DNA from: Mesorhizobium sp. NBSH29
GTDB lineage: Bacteria; Pseudomonadota; Alphaproteobacteria; Rhizobiales; Rhizobiaceae
Assembly: GCF_015500055.1 (NCBI RefSeq)
Contig: NZ_CP045492.1
Coordinates: 2,056,501-2,120,500, forward strand
Direction: 5' to 3'
Length of the DNA: 64,000 nt
In this document: positions 1-11,933 of the stretch, in pieces
Position numbering within the stretch: position 1 is the stretch's first letter
How the letters are laid out: each line of letters begins with the position of its first letter
Notes under the pieces: model-generated
Seen by the model: the letters and a program-made list of their open reading frames with translations, nothing else
Databases searched by the model: none
Told to the model about the DNA's origin: nothing
Program-made: the position numbers and the translations under genes

Positions 1-922
1 ACTCGTCTGGTTCGACGAGGCGGAACTGATGCCGGGCCGTTCCTATATTCTGCGCACCGAGACCGACCAGACCAGCGCCACGGTAACGGCGCTGCAGCAC
101 CGGCTGAATGTAAACGATTTTTCACAGGAAACGGCAAAAACGCTGGCCATGAACGAGGTCGGCGTGGTTGAGCTGGCACTGCTGGCGCCGATTGCCTTCG
201 ACGTTTTTGCCGATAACCGCACCACCGGTGCCTTCGTGCTGATCGACCGCATGACCAACGCGACGGTGGGTGCCGGGATGATCGTCAATCCGCTCAAGCG
301 CGGCGACAACATTCACTGGCAGTCGCTCGACGTAGACGCCAAGGCGCGCGCGCTGGCCAAGCAGCAGACGCCGAAAGTCCTGTGGTTCACCGGGCTTTCC
401 GGCTCTGGCAAATCGACCATCGCCAATCTTTTGGAGCGCAAGCTCCATGCCAGTGGCCAGCACACCTATCTGCTTGATGGCGACAATGTACGCCACGGGC
501 TGAATCGCGATCTGGGTTTTTCGGATGCCGACCGGGTGGAAAATATTCGCCGCGTTGCGGAAGTGGCAAAGCTGATGGCCGATGCCGGGCTGGTGGTGCT
601 GGTGTCCTTTATCTCGCCCTTCCGCACCGAGCGCCAGATGGCCCGCGACCTGATGGGCGAGGGGTCGTTTGTGGAGGTGTTTGTCGATACGCCGTTCGAC
701 GAATGTGCCCGCCGCGACCCCAAGGGCCTCTATGCAAAAGCGCTGTCCGGCGCGATCAGAAACTTTACCGGGCTGGACTCTCCGTATGAAGCGCCGGACA
801 CTCCGGAAATTCGCCTCAAAACCCTCGGCAAGACGCCTGAGGAAATGGTAGAGGTTCTGGAAGAATGGCTGCGTGAGCGCGATTATGAAAACCAGCACTA
901 CGATAGCGGCGGCGGCATCTGA
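1..922 (+). CDS. cysNC: Bifunctional sulfate adenylyltransferase subunit 1 / adenylylsulfate kinase, 3' part
   Basis: The reading frame is open at the left edge, so only the C-terminal part (about 306 residues) is seen. The first ~110 residues fit the C-terminal beta-barrel of a CysN GTPase. From about base 380 an adenylylsulfate kinase domain follows, with P-loop GLSGSGKST (about 392-418), then [11 protein letters not shown], the [13 protein letters not shown] stretch, and [10 protein letters not shown]. The product would complete ATP sulfurylase and phosphorylate APS to PAPS in cytoplasmic sulfate activation; the fused form is common in rhizobia (CysNC/NodQ). The downstream cysQ overlaps its 3' end, which fits one sulfur operon. 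The N-terminal GTPase lies outside the window. Confidence 0.93.
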   Translation, partial: LVWFDEAELMPGRSYILRTETDQTSATVTALQHRLNVNDFSQETAKTLAMNEVGVVELALLAPIAFDVFADNRTTGAFVLIDRMTNATVGAGMIVNPLKRGDNIHWQSLDVDAKARALAKQQTPKVLWFTGLSGSGKSTIANLLERKLHASGQHTYLLDGDNVRHGLNRDLGFSDADRVENIRRVAEVAKLMADAGLVVLVSFISPFRTERQMARDLMGEGSFVEVFVDTPFDECARRDPKGLYAKALSGAIRNFTGLDSPYEAPDTPEIRLKTLGKTPEEMVEVLEEWLRERDYENQHYDSGGGI

Positions 923-1727
923 CGACAGCGCCATCCTTGCGCTGTTTGAGGAACTGGCAATCGCGGCAGGCAAGGTGGTGCTGGATGTTTTCCATACCGG
1001 CTGCGCCGTCGACCACAAACAGGACCTGTCGCCGGTCACCGCTGCGGACCGCGACAGTGAAGTGATCATCCTCGCTGGTCTGCGCCAGCATTTGCCACAT
1101 ATTCCCTGCGTGGCCGAAGAGGAAAGTGCTGCGGGCATTTGCCCGACCGACATTGGCGATACCTTTATTCTCATTGACCCGCTCGACGGGACGAAGGAAT
1201 TCGTCAACCGCAATTCTGATTTCACCGTCAACATCGCGCTGGTGCGCAATGGCGTGCCGGTGGTGGGCGCGGTGTTCGCGCCGATAAGCGGGAAGCTCTA
1301 TCTTGGCCGGCCCGGTCTGGCCGAACTGGTGATGCTGGATGACGGGTTTGCGGTGGTCTCGCGTCGGCGCATTGCGGCGCGCAAGGGCTTTGAGCCGCTC
1401 ACCATTGTGGCCAGCCGCTCACACCGCACACCAGAGACGGACGACTTTATCCTGGGCCACAAGAACGCCGAGATTGTCTCTGTCGGCTCCTCGCTGAAAT
1501 TCTGCCTGATCGCGGCGGCCGAAGCTGATCTCTATCCGCGGTTTGGCCCGACCATGGAGTGGGACACGGCAGCCGGCGACGCCGTGCTGCGCGCTGCCGG
1601 CGGCTCCACGCAAACGGTCGATGGAAAGCCGCTGACCTACGGCAAGCGCGGTCACGCCGGGGAAAAGGATTTCGCCAACCCGGCGTTCATTTCACGCGGG
1701 CTTGTCGTGGAAGCGGTGACGGGCTGA
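873..1727 (+). CDS. cysQ: 3'(2'),5'-bisphosphate nucleotidase CysQ
   Basis: A 284-residue inositol-monophosphatase-fold protein. Metal-binding motifs are visible: [15 protein letters not shown] and the C-terminal [11 protein letters not shown]. The family dephosphorylates PAP/PAPS, recycling the by-product of sulfate assimilation, which matches its place after cysNC. The GTG at 873 has a GGAAG-like ribosome site about nine bases upstream and overlaps cysNC by 50 bases; an in-frame ATG at 885 is the alternative start. Confidence 0.92.
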   Translation: MSAIMKTSTTIAAAASDDSAILALFEELAIAAGKVVLDVFHTGCAVDHKQDLSPVTAADRDSEVIILAGLRQHLPHIPCVAEEESAAGICPTDIGDTFILIDPLDGTKEFVNRNSDFTVNIALVRNGVPVVGAVFAPISGKLYLGRPGLAELVMLDDGFAVVSRRRIAARKGFEPLTIVASRSHRTPETDDFILGHKNAEIVSVGSSLKFCLIAAAEADLYPRFGPTMEWDTAAGDAVLRAAGGSTQTVDGKPLTYGKRGHAGEKDFANPAFISRGLVVEAVTG

Positions 1728-1740
1728 ATCGCACGGCGGT

Positions 1741-1893
1741 GTTCCTCGCCCCACGAAAGTGGGGAGAGGTGGCCCGCGAAGCGGGTCGGAGATGGGAAAG
1801 ACCTAAAAATTACGGTGCATTGACCGGAGAGAAGCAACCCCCTCTCCGCCTCGCAGCGCTCCGCACCTCTCCCCCGCGTTGCGGGGGCGAGGA
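1741..1893. repeat. RIME/REP-like palindromic intergenic element
   Basis: The space between the convergent cysQ and aminotransferase genes is filled by an imperfect inverted repeat. The left arm (cctcgccccacgaaagtggg and onward) matches the reverse complement of the right arm (ccccgcgttgcgggggcgag), with inner pairs gagaggt/acctctc. Such elements are scattered between genes in many Rhizobiales. It may fold as a shared 3' structure. No gene lies here. Confidence 0.6.
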
Positions 1894-1905
1894 ACCAGCG
1901 CGCGG

Positions 1906-3045
1906 TTATTCAGCCGCCTGGGCGGCCTGGCTTTGTAGAAAGCCGCGTATCGTGTCGATGATCCGGTCCTGATCGCTGGTGCTGAGATAGGGGTGCATAG
2001 GCAGGCACAGAATGTGCTTGGGCAGGGTTTCCGACACAGCCAGACCGGTCGGCGTGCGCGGGAAATCGCGGTAGGCGACCTGCGCGTGGAGCGGTTTTAC
2101 GTAATAGATGACGGACGGGATTTCCTTTGACCGCAGATGCGCCATCAGCGCATCGCGGTGAGTGGTTTCGATGGCGTACTGAGCCCAGGCCGAACGGCTG
2201 CCCTCGGCAACGACCGGCACCTTGGCAATATCGCCAAGGCCTTCATTGTAGCGTTGCGCAACAGCCTGGCGGGCCACCATCTCGTCTTCGAGGATAGACA
2301 GCTTTTCGATCAGGATCGCCGCCTGAATGGTGTCGAGGCGTGAGTTGAGGCCGACATGGACATTGTCGTATTGCGTCTCGCCCTTGCCGTGAAAGGCAAA
2401 CGAACGAAGGCGTTCGGCAAGGTCGCCATCATTGGTGAACATCGCGCCGCCATCGCCATAGCAACCGAGCGGCTTGGCCGGGTAGAACGATGTGCCGGCG
2501 ACATCGCCGAACGCACCGCACATTTTTGTGCCGGCTGAGCCCCCCATCGACTGGGCCGCATCCGAGATGACCATCATTCCTTCGCGCTTCGCTATCGCGT
2601 CGATGGCGCCGTAATCGGCGGCAAGCCCGAACAGATCGACCGGAATGATGGCGCGCGGATTGAGCCGGCCTTCCCTCTTCACCATCTCAATCGCCGCCTC
2701 GAGGCTGGCGATGTCGATATTGTAGGTGTCGGCATCCACGTCGACGAACACCGGCTCGGCCTTGGCCAGCGCCACCACTTCGGCTGTCGCGGCAAAGGTG
2801 AAGCTTGGCACGAACACCGCATCGCCCGGACCGATGCCAGCGGCATAGAGCGGCAGCAGCAGCGCATCGGTGCCATTGGCGCAGGCGACCACATGCTTGA
2901 CACCGGCATAGGCGGCGAGCTTCTGCTCGAACTCAGTCACTTCGGGCCCCAAAATATATTTGCCGCCTTCAACAACGCGGTTGATGGCCGTGGTCAGCCG
3001 GTCGCCAAGGCGGGCGCGCTGGGAGGCAAGATCGATAAACTGCAT
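1906..3045 (-). CDS. DegT/DnrJ/EryC1-family PLP-dependent sugar aminotransferase
   Basis: A 379-residue type-I-fold aminotransferase. Family marks are ACANGTDAL near the cofactor phosphate site, PSFTFAATAEV, and the active-site lysine context SFYPAKPLGCYGDGGA. The family transaminates nucleotide-linked keto sugars for polysaccharide or antibiotic sugars; the substrate cannot be read from sequence. The ATG at 3045 was chosen because MQFIDLASQ is the typical N-terminus and an AGGA site lies about eight bases upstream; the frame stays open further upstream without family similarity. No polysaccharide genes lie beside it, so the role stays general. Confidence 0.88.
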   Translation of the reverse strand: MQFIDLASQRARLGDRLTTAINRVVEGGKYILGPEVTEFEQKLAAYAGVKHVVACANGTDALLLPLYAAGIGPGDAVFVPSFTFAATAEVVALAKAEPVFVDVDADTYNIDIASLEAAIEMVKREGRLNPRAIIPVDLFGLAADYGAIDAIAKREGMMVISDAAQSMGGSAGTKMCGAFGDVAGTSFYPAKPLGCYGDGGAMFTNDGDLAERLRSFAFHGKGETQYDNVHVGLNSRLDTIQAAILIEKLSILEDEMVARQAVAQRYNEGLGDIAKVPVVAEGSRSAWAQYAIETTHRDALMAHLRSKEIPSVIYYVKPLHAQVAYRDFPRTPTGLAVSETLPKHILCLPMHPYLSTSDQDRIIDTIRGFLQSQAAQAAE

Positions 3046-3279
3046 GCAAAAATCCTGAAAACTCGTTTGCCTCGCATACCAGACCGAATGCGGTGTCGAA
3101 AGCATTGACGCAAACGACGACCATTCGCACCGTTTCTCGCCTGTTACCGACGCGCTGAGGGCTATCTTGGAAAAACAGCGCAAATGCGCCGCTCACAGGC
3201 ATTTATATGGCTTGAGCGCGGAGAGCCTGAGGTCGTAGCGAAACATAAAGTGATCCGGCTCAAGGGCGTTGCCGGCCAG

Positions 3280-4203
3280 CTACCGCAAATCGTCGCGCCA
3301 TGGTGGGTTGGCGCCGGCCCGCGACACGGTCACGGCGGCGGCCCTGACGCCGAGCGCAAGCGCATCGCGAAGAACCGTTTCCGAAACGCTGGCGAGGGAC
3401 GGCTTGTCCAGCACGCCGTTTTGCTGGAGCGAGGCAAGCACGCCGGCATTGAACGTGTCGCCCGCCCCAACCGTGTCTACCACGGTCACCGGAACGGCAT
3501 CGACGGTCACGCAATGGTGCTGTGTATAAGCCGTCGCACCCCGGTTGCCATTGGTCATGAAGATGAGCTTTGGACCGTTTTCCAGCCAGCGCGCAATCAC
3601 ATCGGCATGGCTTCCGGGCTCGGCGAACCACGACAGGTCCTCGTCTGAAATCTTGACGATATCCGACATCGCCACCATGCGCCGCATCCGGTCGAGATGC
3701 TTCTGCTTGTCACGGATAAAGCCGGGGCGAATGTTGGGGTCGAGCATGGTCACGCGGGTTTGGTGCTCGCGTTTCATCAGCGTCTCGAAGGCTGAGCCAC
3801 AGGGTTCTGGAATGAGGCTGATCGCGCCGAAAAGAAGCGCTTGCACGTCAGGCGCAAGGCTGGGCAGGTCGCCAAGATCAAGCATGCGCCCGGCTGTGTT
3901 CTCGTCATAGAATGCGTAGCTGGCATGGCCATTGGTCAGCCGCACGAAGGCGAGCGTCGTTGGCCGGTCTGAAATCGCGGCATATTCCCCGCTGACATTG
4001 CTAGCCGCCATGGCCTCGATCAGCTGCTGGCCAAACAGGTCGGACGAGATACCGGAGAAAAAGCCGGTTGGAACACCAAGCCGTCCGAGCGCAATGGCCG
4101 TGTTGAACAGGGCGCCGCCGGGATAGGGCGCGAATGCCGGCTCACCGCCGGTGCTCTCCCGCGGCAACATATCAATCAGCGCTTCACCACAACACAGGAT
4201 CAT
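3280..4203 (-). CDS. PfkB-family carbohydrate kinase (probable fructokinase)
   Basis: A 307-residue ribokinase-fold kinase. The N-terminus MILCCGEALIDMLP and PGGALFNTAIALGRLG form the sugar-binding glycine-rich region, and DTVGAGDTFNAG near the C-terminus is the PfkB signature 2 with the catalytic aspartate and anion hole. It lies just downstream of a ROK regulator gene and close to an frcBCA-type importer, so phosphorylation of imported fructose is the likely role; this is inferred from context. The 234-base gap to the aminotransferase shows no clear feature. Confidence 0.88.
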   Translation of the reverse strand: MILCCGEALIDMLPRESTGGEPAFAPYPGGALFNTAIALGRLGVPTGFFSGISSDLFGQQLIEAMAASNVSGEYAAISDRPTTLAFVRLTNGHASYAFYDENTAGRMLDLGDLPSLAPDVQALLFGAISLIPEPCGSAFETLMKREHQTRVTMLDPNIRPGFIRDKQKHLDRMRRMVAMSDIVKISDEDLSWFAEPGSHADVIARWLENGPKLIFMTNGNRGATAYTQHHCVTVDAVPVTVVDTVGAGDTFNAGVLASLQQNGVLDKPSLASVSETVLRDALALGVRAAAVTVSRAGANPPWRDDLR

Positions 4204-4241
4204 TTTCTATCTTTCGAAAGAGGATGAACTGACGGGTCGCG

Positions 4242-5462
4242 TCATCCGCCAGACACGGTATTGGCGCCAATCAGGAAGCGCTCGGAAAGCGGCAGGCTGG
4301 CCGCACCGAGCGCGCGCGCGTGAATGCCAACGGTGCCTTCGCGCACTTCCGGCACGCCAAGCCCCTCGACATCGATCGCGCTGATGGCAAGCGCGGTAGC
4401 CGCGACCAGACGATTGCGCACGGTCGCCGGCATCCAGCCATCAATGATGGCGGCTTCGAAGTCGATGACGGAAGAGGCGGCGATGATCCCATAAGCCAGT
4501 GCGCTGGATGCTGCATCGATCCAGCGGTCGAGCGCCGCGCCAAGCACCCCCCAGTCCTCGGGAGACGTCCACAGATGCGAGGCATCCCTGCCTTCTGCGA
4601 TCAGCGCCTGTTCGAGTATGGCGATGGACGCAATATCGATGAGTTGCGTGGGACGCCCGTCGGGTCCGGGAACTGGCATCGAGCCCAGCGCGCCGGCATT
4701 TCCCGACGAGCCGGCGTAGAGGCCGCCATTCAAAACAATGCCGCCGCCGGCAAAAGCGCCGATGTAGAAATAAATGAAATTTCGAAGCCCCCGCGTTTGC
4801 CCGAACACCAGCTCCGCACCGCAGGCCGAGGTGGCATCGTTTTGCAGATAGACCGGAAAGCTGCACTGCGCCTGTATCTCGAAGCGGATATCGCGGTGGC
4901 GCCATTCGTCCATCACCGGGCGCGGCGCGCCGGCGGTGTCGGACCAGTTCCACAGCTCGAACGGAATGGCGATGCCAAGCCCGGCAATTCTCCTGTCCTG
5001 CTCAGGCGTCAGCTGCGCGCGGATACGTTTGAGCCCTTTGGAAACGAAATCGACCGTGTCGTAAGGGGTGGGATAGCGGTAAGACATCTGCTCCGAGTGG
5101 CGCACGGTGCCCAGAAAATCGATCAGCACCAGATCGGCGCTGCGCCGCCCGATCTTCAGGCCGAGAAAATATGCGCCATCAGGATTGAGCGCCATCGGGA
5201 TGGAGGGTTGGCCGATCTTGCCGCGCACCGGCTCCTGCCGGACAAACAGCCCTTCGGTTTCAAGCTCGCGCATGATGACCGAGACGGTCTGGGCCGACAG
5301 CCCGGTCAGCCGCGCAATATCGGTTTTGGCCAGGCTGCCATGATCGCGCACCAGTGACAGCACCACGCGCTCATTGGCATCGCGCATGCCGCTCTGGTTG
5401 GTACCGCGATGAAACCGGCTTTCGCCCGGTTCGGCGGCGCGTGCTGGATAACCGGTTTCCAC
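4242..5462 (-). CDS. frcR: ROK-family transcriptional regulator, FrcR-like
   Basis: A 406-residue repressor: an N-terminal winged helix (VRDHGSLAKTDIARLTGLSA) followed by a ROK sugar-kinase fold with NDATSACGAE and FAGGGIVLNGGLYAG. The GTG at 5462 was chosen because GGAGG lies seven bases upstream, and because the conserved GTNQSGMRDANERVVLSL would be cut off by starting at the ATG at 5387. It diverges from frcBCA and precedes the PfkB kinase gene, so it probably represses sugar uptake until the sugar or its phosphate binds. The typical zinc-binding cysteine cluster of the ROK core is not evident. Confidence 0.85.
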   Translation of the reverse strand: METGYPARAAEPGESRFHRGTNQSGMRDANERVVLSLVRDHGSLAKTDIARLTGLSAQTVSVIMRELETEGLFVRQEPVRGKIGQPSIPMALNPDGAYFLGLKIGRRSADLVLIDFLGTVRHSEQMSYRYPTPYDTVDFVSKGLKRIRAQLTPEQDRRIAGLGIAIPFELWNWSDTAGAPRPVMDEWRHRDIRFEIQAQCSFPVYLQNDATSACGAELVFGQTRGLRNFIYFYIGAFAGGGIVLNGGLYAGSSGNAGALGSMPVPGPDGRPTQLIDIASIAILEQALIAEGRDASHLWTSPEDWGVLGAALDRWIDAASSALAYGIIAASSVIDFEAAIIDGWMPATVRNRLVAATALAISAIDVEGLGVPEVREGTVGIHARALGAASLPLSERFLIGANTVSGG

Positions 5463-5517
5463 CGGGCGCCTCCGTTCGCTGTTTGCCCGCCGGACAATGC
5501 GGTGAGGGTGGGGCAGT

Positions 5518-5551
5518 GTCAATAATAAATAAGAGTGAGTTATTAATTGAC
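5518..5551. promoter_or_regulatory. AT-rich dyad in the frcR-frcB divergent control region (candidate operator)
   Basis: GTCAATAATAA and TTATTAATTGAC face each other across an 11-base spacer. The element lies in the 199-base gap between divergent frcR and frcB, where ROK repressors usually bind. It is much richer in A+T than its surroundings. Assignment as the FrcR operator is inference. Confidence 0.5.
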
Positions 5552-5661
5552 AGCCTCCTCTGTTTGATGTTTCGTGCGCTTGGAGGCCGCAGCCGAAAGG
5601 CAGCGTTCTGCCAGCTTTTCCGGTGCCTGGCACCACGCGTTTCTGTTGGGAGGAATATAGA

Positions 5662-6690
5662 ATGAACATGTTTTTGAAGTCGTCTGTCTTCGGAGCGGCC
5701 ACCGCCGCTTTGCTGGCATTGGCTGCACCCGCTTCGGCAGCCGAGGTCGGCGCATGCCTGATCACCAAGACGGATACGAATCCGTTTTTCGTCAAGATGA
5801 AAGAAGGCGCCACCGCCAAGGCGGCTGAAATTGGCGTCGCCCTCAAGACCTTCGCCGGAAAGATCGATGGCGACAGCGAAAGCCAGGTCGCGGCAATCGA
5901 AACCTGCATCGCCGATGGCGCCAAGGGCATCCTGATCACCGCCTCGGATACCAAGGGCATCGTTCCCGCCGTTCAAAAAGCGCGCGACGCTGGTATCCTG
6001 GTCATCGCGCTCGACACACCGCTTGAGCCGGCTGACGCTGCCGACGCGACCTTTGCCACCGACAACCTGCTGGCTGGCGAACTGATCGGCAAATGGGCCG
6101 CAGCAACCCTGGGCGACGCTGCCAAGGATGCCAAGATTGCCTTCCTCGACCTGACGCCATCACAGCCCACCGTCGACGTGCTGCGCGATCAGGGCTTCAT
6201 GAAGGGCTTTGGCATCGACACCAAGGACATCACCAAGATCGGCGATGAAGACGATGCGCGCATCGTGGGCCACGATGTCACCAACGGCAACGAGGAAGGC
6301 GGCCGCAAGGCCATGGAAAACCTTCTGCAGAAAGACCCCGGCATCAATGTCGTTCACACCATCAACGAACCGGCAGCCGCTGGTGCGTATGAGGCGTTGA
6401 AGGCGGTCGGCATGGAAAAGAACGTGCTGATTGTCTCGGTCGATGGCGGTTGCCCGGGCGTCAAGAACGTCGAGGCCGGCGTGATCGGCGCTACCTCGCA
6501 GCAATACCCGCTGTTGATGGCATCGCTCGGCATCGAGGCGATCAAGACATTCGCCGAAACCGGTGAAAAGCCAAAGCCGACCGAAGGCAAGGCGTTTTAC
6601 GACACCGGCGTGGCACTGGTGACGGGCAAGCCTGTCGCCGGCGTGGACTCGATCGACATCAAGGCCGGCATGGATAAGTGCTGGGGTTGA
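5662..6690 (+). CDS. frcB: Sugar ABC transporter periplasmic binding protein (fructose type)
   Basis: A 342-residue type-I periplasmic binding protein. A signal peptide covers about residues 1-27 ([19 protein letters not shown]). The mature part starts [18 protein letters not shown] and carries [24 protein letters not shown] and [11 protein letters not shown], all typical of the ribose/fructose binding-protein family. The ATG at 5662 follows GGGAGGA. It would capture fructose or a related sugar in the periplasm for FrcCA. The exact ligand is inferred from the FrcB-like layout and the neighbouring kinase. Confidence 0.88.
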   Translation: MNMFLKSSVFGAATAALLALAAPASAAEVGACLITKTDTNPFFVKMKEGATAKAAEIGVALKTFAGKIDGDSESQVAAIETCIADGAKGILITASDTKGIVPAVQKARDAGILVIALDTPLEPADAADATFATDNLLAGELIGKWAAATLGDAAKDAKIAFLDLTPSQPTVDVLRDQGFMKGFGIDTKDITKIGDEDDARIVGHDVTNGNEEGGRKAMENLLQKDPGINVVHTINEPAAAGAYEALKAVGMEKNVLIVSVDGGCPGVKNVEAGVIGATSQQYPLLMASLGIEAIKTFAETGEKPKPTEGKAFYDTGVALVTGKPVAGVDSIDIKAGMDKCWG

Positions 6691-6723
6691 TTTGACGCTC
6701 TGACGGCGTGACACTTGGCAGTG

Positions 6724-6747
6724 GAGGGCGGTCTCCGGACCGCCCTC
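6724..6747 (+). other. Intercistronic hairpin between frcB and frcC
   Basis: Perfect 10-bp stem GAGGGCGGTC / GACCGCCCTC with loop TCCG, without a following T-run. Such hairpins behind binding-protein genes often stabilise the upstream message and give more binding protein than permease; that role is inferred. Confidence 0.6.
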
Positions 6748-6774
6748 TCTGCGACCGGCATGGGGAGGATTGAG

Positions 6775-7857
6775 ATGATGGAACCGACGGCGCAAGACCG
6801 GCGACCGCAGGAGTTTGAAAAGGCGCTCTCGGCCAGCGCCACCGAAGTCGCAACTTTTGACAGCCACAAGATTTCGACGCTTGAACGGGTGCAGCACTTT
6901 CTGCACTCCAACCCTGCGGCCGTGCCCCTGATTGTGCTTCTCGCGTCGCTCCTTTTCTTCGCCTTTCTGGTCGGTGGAAAGTTCTTTTCGGCATTTTCGC
7001 TGACACTGATCCTTCAGCAGGTCGCGATCGTCGGCATCGTCGGTGCTGCCCAGACCCTGGTGATCATGACGGCCGGCATCGACCTTTCTGTCGGTGCCAT
7101 CATGGTGCTTTCCTCGGTGGTGATGGGACAGTTTACCTTCCGCTACGGGCTGCCGCCTTCGGTCGCGATCCTCTTTGGATTTGGCGTTGGTGCGCTGTGC
7201 GGCTGGGTCAACGGTGCGCTGGTCGCTTATATGAAGCTGCCGCCCTTCATCGTCACGCTCGGCATGTGGCAGATCGTGCTGGCAACCAATTTTCTCTATT
7301 CGTCCAATGAAACCATCCGCGCGCAGGATATCGAGCAAAGCGCGCCCATCCTGCAGTTTTTCGGCAACAATTTCCGCGTCGGCAATGCGGTGTTCACCTA
7401 TGGCGTGATCGCCCTGATCCTGCTGGTGCTGCTCCTCTGGTACGTGCTCAATCACACGGCCTGGGGCCGCCACGTCTATGCCATCGGTGACGACCCCGAG
7501 GCGGCAAAGCTTTCCGGTGTGCGCGTCGAACGCACGCTGGTCTCGGTCTACGTTCTGGCAGGTGTCATCTGCGCGCTGGCGGGCTGGGCGCTGATCGGCC
7601 GCATCGGATCTGTGTCGCCCACCGCTGGCCAGTTTGCCAACATTGAATCCATCACCGCAGTGGTGATCGGCGGCATCTCGCTGTTCGGCGGCCGGGGATC
7701 GATCCTCGGAATGCTGTTTGGCGCGTTGATCGTCGGTGTCTTCCAGTTGGGCCTGCGCCTTGCCGGCACCGACCCGCAATGGACATATCTGCTGATAGGC
7801 CTTTTGATCATCATCGCCGTGGCCGTCGACCAATGGATCAGAAAGGTTGCAGGATGA
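6775..7857 (+). CDS. frcC: Sugar ABC transporter permease (fructose type)
   Basis: A 360-residue permease of the BPD_transp_2 (RbsC/AraH) family with a ~50-residue cytoplasmic N-terminus and about eight to ten hydrophobic segments. Family marks include ITAVVIGGISLFGGRGSILG and the loop AWGRHVYAIGDDPEAAKLSG, which contacts the ATPase. The ATG at 6775 (a second at 6778) is preceded by GGGGAGGA. It forms the inner-membrane channel with FrcA and accepts sugar from FrcB. Confidence 0.9.
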   Translation: MMEPTAQDRRPQEFEKALSASATEVATFDSHKISTLERVQHFLHSNPAAVPLIVLLASLLFFAFLVGGKFFSAFSLTLILQQVAIVGIVGAAQTLVIMTAGIDLSVGAIMVLSSVVMGQFTFRYGLPPSVAILFGFGVGALCGWVNGALVAYMKLPPFIVTLGMWQIVLATNFLYSSNETIRAQDIEQSAPILQFFGNNFRVGNAVFTYGVIALILLVLLLWYVLNHTAWGRHVYAIGDDPEAAKLSGVRVERTLVSVYVLAGVICALAGWALIGRIGSVSPTAGQFANIESITAVVIGGISLFGGRGSILGMLFGALIVGVFQLGLRLAGTDPQWTYLLIGLLIIIAVAVDQWIRKVAG

Positions 7858-8639
7858 AGCCGCTGGAACCCATCCTCACCGCCCGCGGGCTGGTAAAACG
7901 CTATGGCCGCGTGACGGCGCTCGACCACGCCGACTTCGACCTCTATCCGGGCGAGATACTTGCGGTCATCGGCGATAATGGCGCCGGCAAATCGACCCTC
8001 ATCAAGGCGATCTCCGGCGCAGTCCATCCCGACGAAGGCGAAATCCGCCTGGAGGGCAAAGCGGTGAATTTCAGGTCGCCGATGGAAGCCCGCGATGCCG
8101 GCATCGAAACCGTCTACCAGAACCTTGCTCTGTCGCCGGCTCTGTCGATTGCCGACAACATGTTTCTCGGCCGCGAATTGCGCCGTCCCGGCGTCATGGG
8201 GCAGTGGCTGCGTATGCTCGACAGGCCGGAGATGGAACGGCAGGCACGCGCAAAACTGACCGAACTCGGCCTCATGACAATTCAAAACATTGGCCAGGCC
8301 GTTGAAACCCTATCCGGTGGCCAGCGCCAGGGCGTGGCGGTGGCGCGCGCAGCCGCGTTCGGCTCCAAAGTCATTATCATGGATGAGCCGACGGCGGCCC
8401 TTGGCGTCAAGGAATCCCGCCGCGTGCTGGAATTGATCCTCGACGTGAAAAAGCGCGGCCTGCCGATTGTGCTGATCTCCCACAACATGCCGCACGTGTT
8501 CGAGGTTGCTGACCGCATTCATATCCACCGGCTTGGCCGGCGGCTGGCGGTGATCGATCCGAAGCAGCACTCGATGTCGGATGCCGTGGCTTACATGACC
8601 GGCGCCAAAGAGCCACCGGTGGAGGCGGTTGCAGCGTAA
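7854..8639 (+). CDS. frcA: Sugar ABC transporter ATP-binding protein
   Basis: A 261-residue single-domain ABC ATPase with Walker A GDNGAGKST, signature LSGGQRQGVAVARA, Walker B VIIMDEPTAAL and a switch histidine in LISHNMPHVFEV. Most sugar importers of this class use a two-domain ATPase; the one-domain form matches FrcA-type systems. Its ATG overlaps the frcC stop (ATGA), indicating translational coupling. Confidence 0.92.
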   Translation: MKPLEPILTARGLVKRYGRVTALDHADFDLYPGEILAVIGDNGAGKSTLIKAISGAVHPDEGEIRLEGKAVNFRSPMEARDAGIETVYQNLALSPALSIADNMFLGRELRRPGVMGQWLRMLDRPEMERQARAKLTELGLMTIQNIGQAVETLSGGQRQGVAVARAAAFGSKVIIMDEPTAALGVKESRRVLELILDVKKRGLPIVLISHNMPHVFEVADRIHIHRLGRRLAVIDPKQHSMSDAVAYMTGAKEPPVEAVAA

Positions 8640-8686
8640 CGGTCGCCGGAGCGGGTCGGACCGTTCGCCGCAGCGCCCGGCGAAAT

Positions 8687-8712
8687 AAGGGCCAGCAGAA
8701 GCGCTGGCCCTT
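8687..8712 (+). terminator. Rho-independent-like terminator after frcA
   Basis: Ten-base arms AAGGGCCAGC and GCTGGCCCTT with a six-base loop, followed by TTAA. It lies 48 bases after the frcA stop. The short T-run makes it weak in form. Confidence 0.6.
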
Positions 8713-8751
8713 TAAGTGGGGAGCGATGTGCCCCACGATTTTCCATATCGC

Positions 8752-9398
8752 CTAACGGTTGAGAGCAAGGCATAGCTCCACGAGGCCGCGATCATAGCCG
8801 GTCGGGTTTGCCATTACATCCAAACACCGCTTCTTCATCAGGGAGACCTTGCCGCTCTGGGTCGCACTCAGATTTGCATAACCCGTCTGGCTCTTGCTGC
8901 CGGCTGTTCCGGTCTGAGCGCTGGTGCCGGGCTTTCCATTGATGCCTGTGCCCGGAGTGCCTCCCTTGGTCCCGCCACCAATACCGACATCAACGTCAAT
9001 GTTCGCTAGGCTGTTGCCGCCGACTGTGGCGCCTGCACTGGCTTTGAGGGGCCGCCCGTTCCGCCAACAGAGGCTGTGGTTTGTGTGTCGGCGATGCTGT
9101 TCCCGTCAAGCACCGACGTGCGGCTGGTCGCATTGATGCCCTTGGAACCGCCCACTGAGGCGTCAACGCCGAGACTGGCTGCGCCCTTGGACGTGCCGAT
9201 GCCAGCGCCGACATCGGCCTTGACGCTCCCGATGCCAACGCTCGCGCCGATGGGACCATTGCTGCTTTTGTCCACGCTGATGCCGCCAAGAGCGCCACCC
9301 AAGCCGCCGAGATCCTCGGAGTAGGCAGGGACGCCCAGCGCAAGGATGAGAGCGCCGCTGGCTAAAAGGGAAGTAATTCTCTTTGCAAAGTTCTCCAT
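8752..9398 (-). pseudogene. Secreted Gly/Ser/Ala-rich protein gene split by a frameshift
   Basis: From ATG 9398 (GAGGAGA upstream) the first frame gives a 130-residue product ending at 9006: a signal peptide (SLLASGALILALGVPAYSE) and low-complexity repeats such as ADVGAGIGTSKGAASLGVD and DASVGGSKGINATS. A second frame continues the same repeat style (LKASAGATVGGNSLANID) through a cysteine-containing tail to a stop at 8752. One base appears to be missing near 9045-9060, in a G/C run. An intact product would be about 215 residues, exported, function unknown. A sequencing error or a real mutation are both possible. Confidence 0.65.
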
Positions 9399-11375
<1,977 letters not shown>

Positions 11376-11933
11376 CAAATCGACGGTAGCGCACGCCGCC
11401 GAATACTTTTCCCCAGCCGAACGGATCGCTTGGCAAGGGCAGTGCGCTGCCGAAACACGGGGCGACAGACAGCGCTTACGTTTGGCGGTGACCGCGCCTC
11501 CGATCACCCTTCCGCGCAAGAGGAAGGGCGAGGCCGCAATTTTGCTAATGCAAGCAGAGATTGCATCCTTCAGGATGCTTGCGAAGGTTTGCCTACACAA
11601 TTCGTGCATCATCGACCGTACTGACGCCTGCTGACACAACTTTCTTTCGTTCTGCCTTGGCAAGCAAAGGGCGATACTATTGCCGGTTGTGCAGCCCTTC
11701 GCGTTTCCATCGGCATCGGATCGCCCGGCTGTCATCGATGCGCGCACCCATGAGTGGCATCCAGCAGCGCCACAATCGAACCAATTCGACGCCGGCGTGC
11801 CGTTGCGTCATATGCGAAGATGAGCAGCCAAATGTCGCTATTGCGACGGAATCTGTGTTGCTTTGGCAAAAACTGTGATGATAATCGCGCCTGCGCCGGT
11901 CAGGGGCCGGCCAAAAAAATGGGAGTGTGTCAC
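11376..11933. other. Intergenic region between pgm and oppA
   Basis: About 560 bases with only short, overlapping open frames on both strands and no recognisable protein. It probably carries the oppA promoter; I see no clear terminator, RNA gene or operator. Confidence 0.4.

Noticed and set aside
6160-7833. 557-residue open frame on the minus strand opposite frcB/frcC
   Set aside because: Antisense to two clear transporter genes; His/Asp/Arg-rich composition typical of mirror frames in high-G+C DNA; no ribosome site or family.
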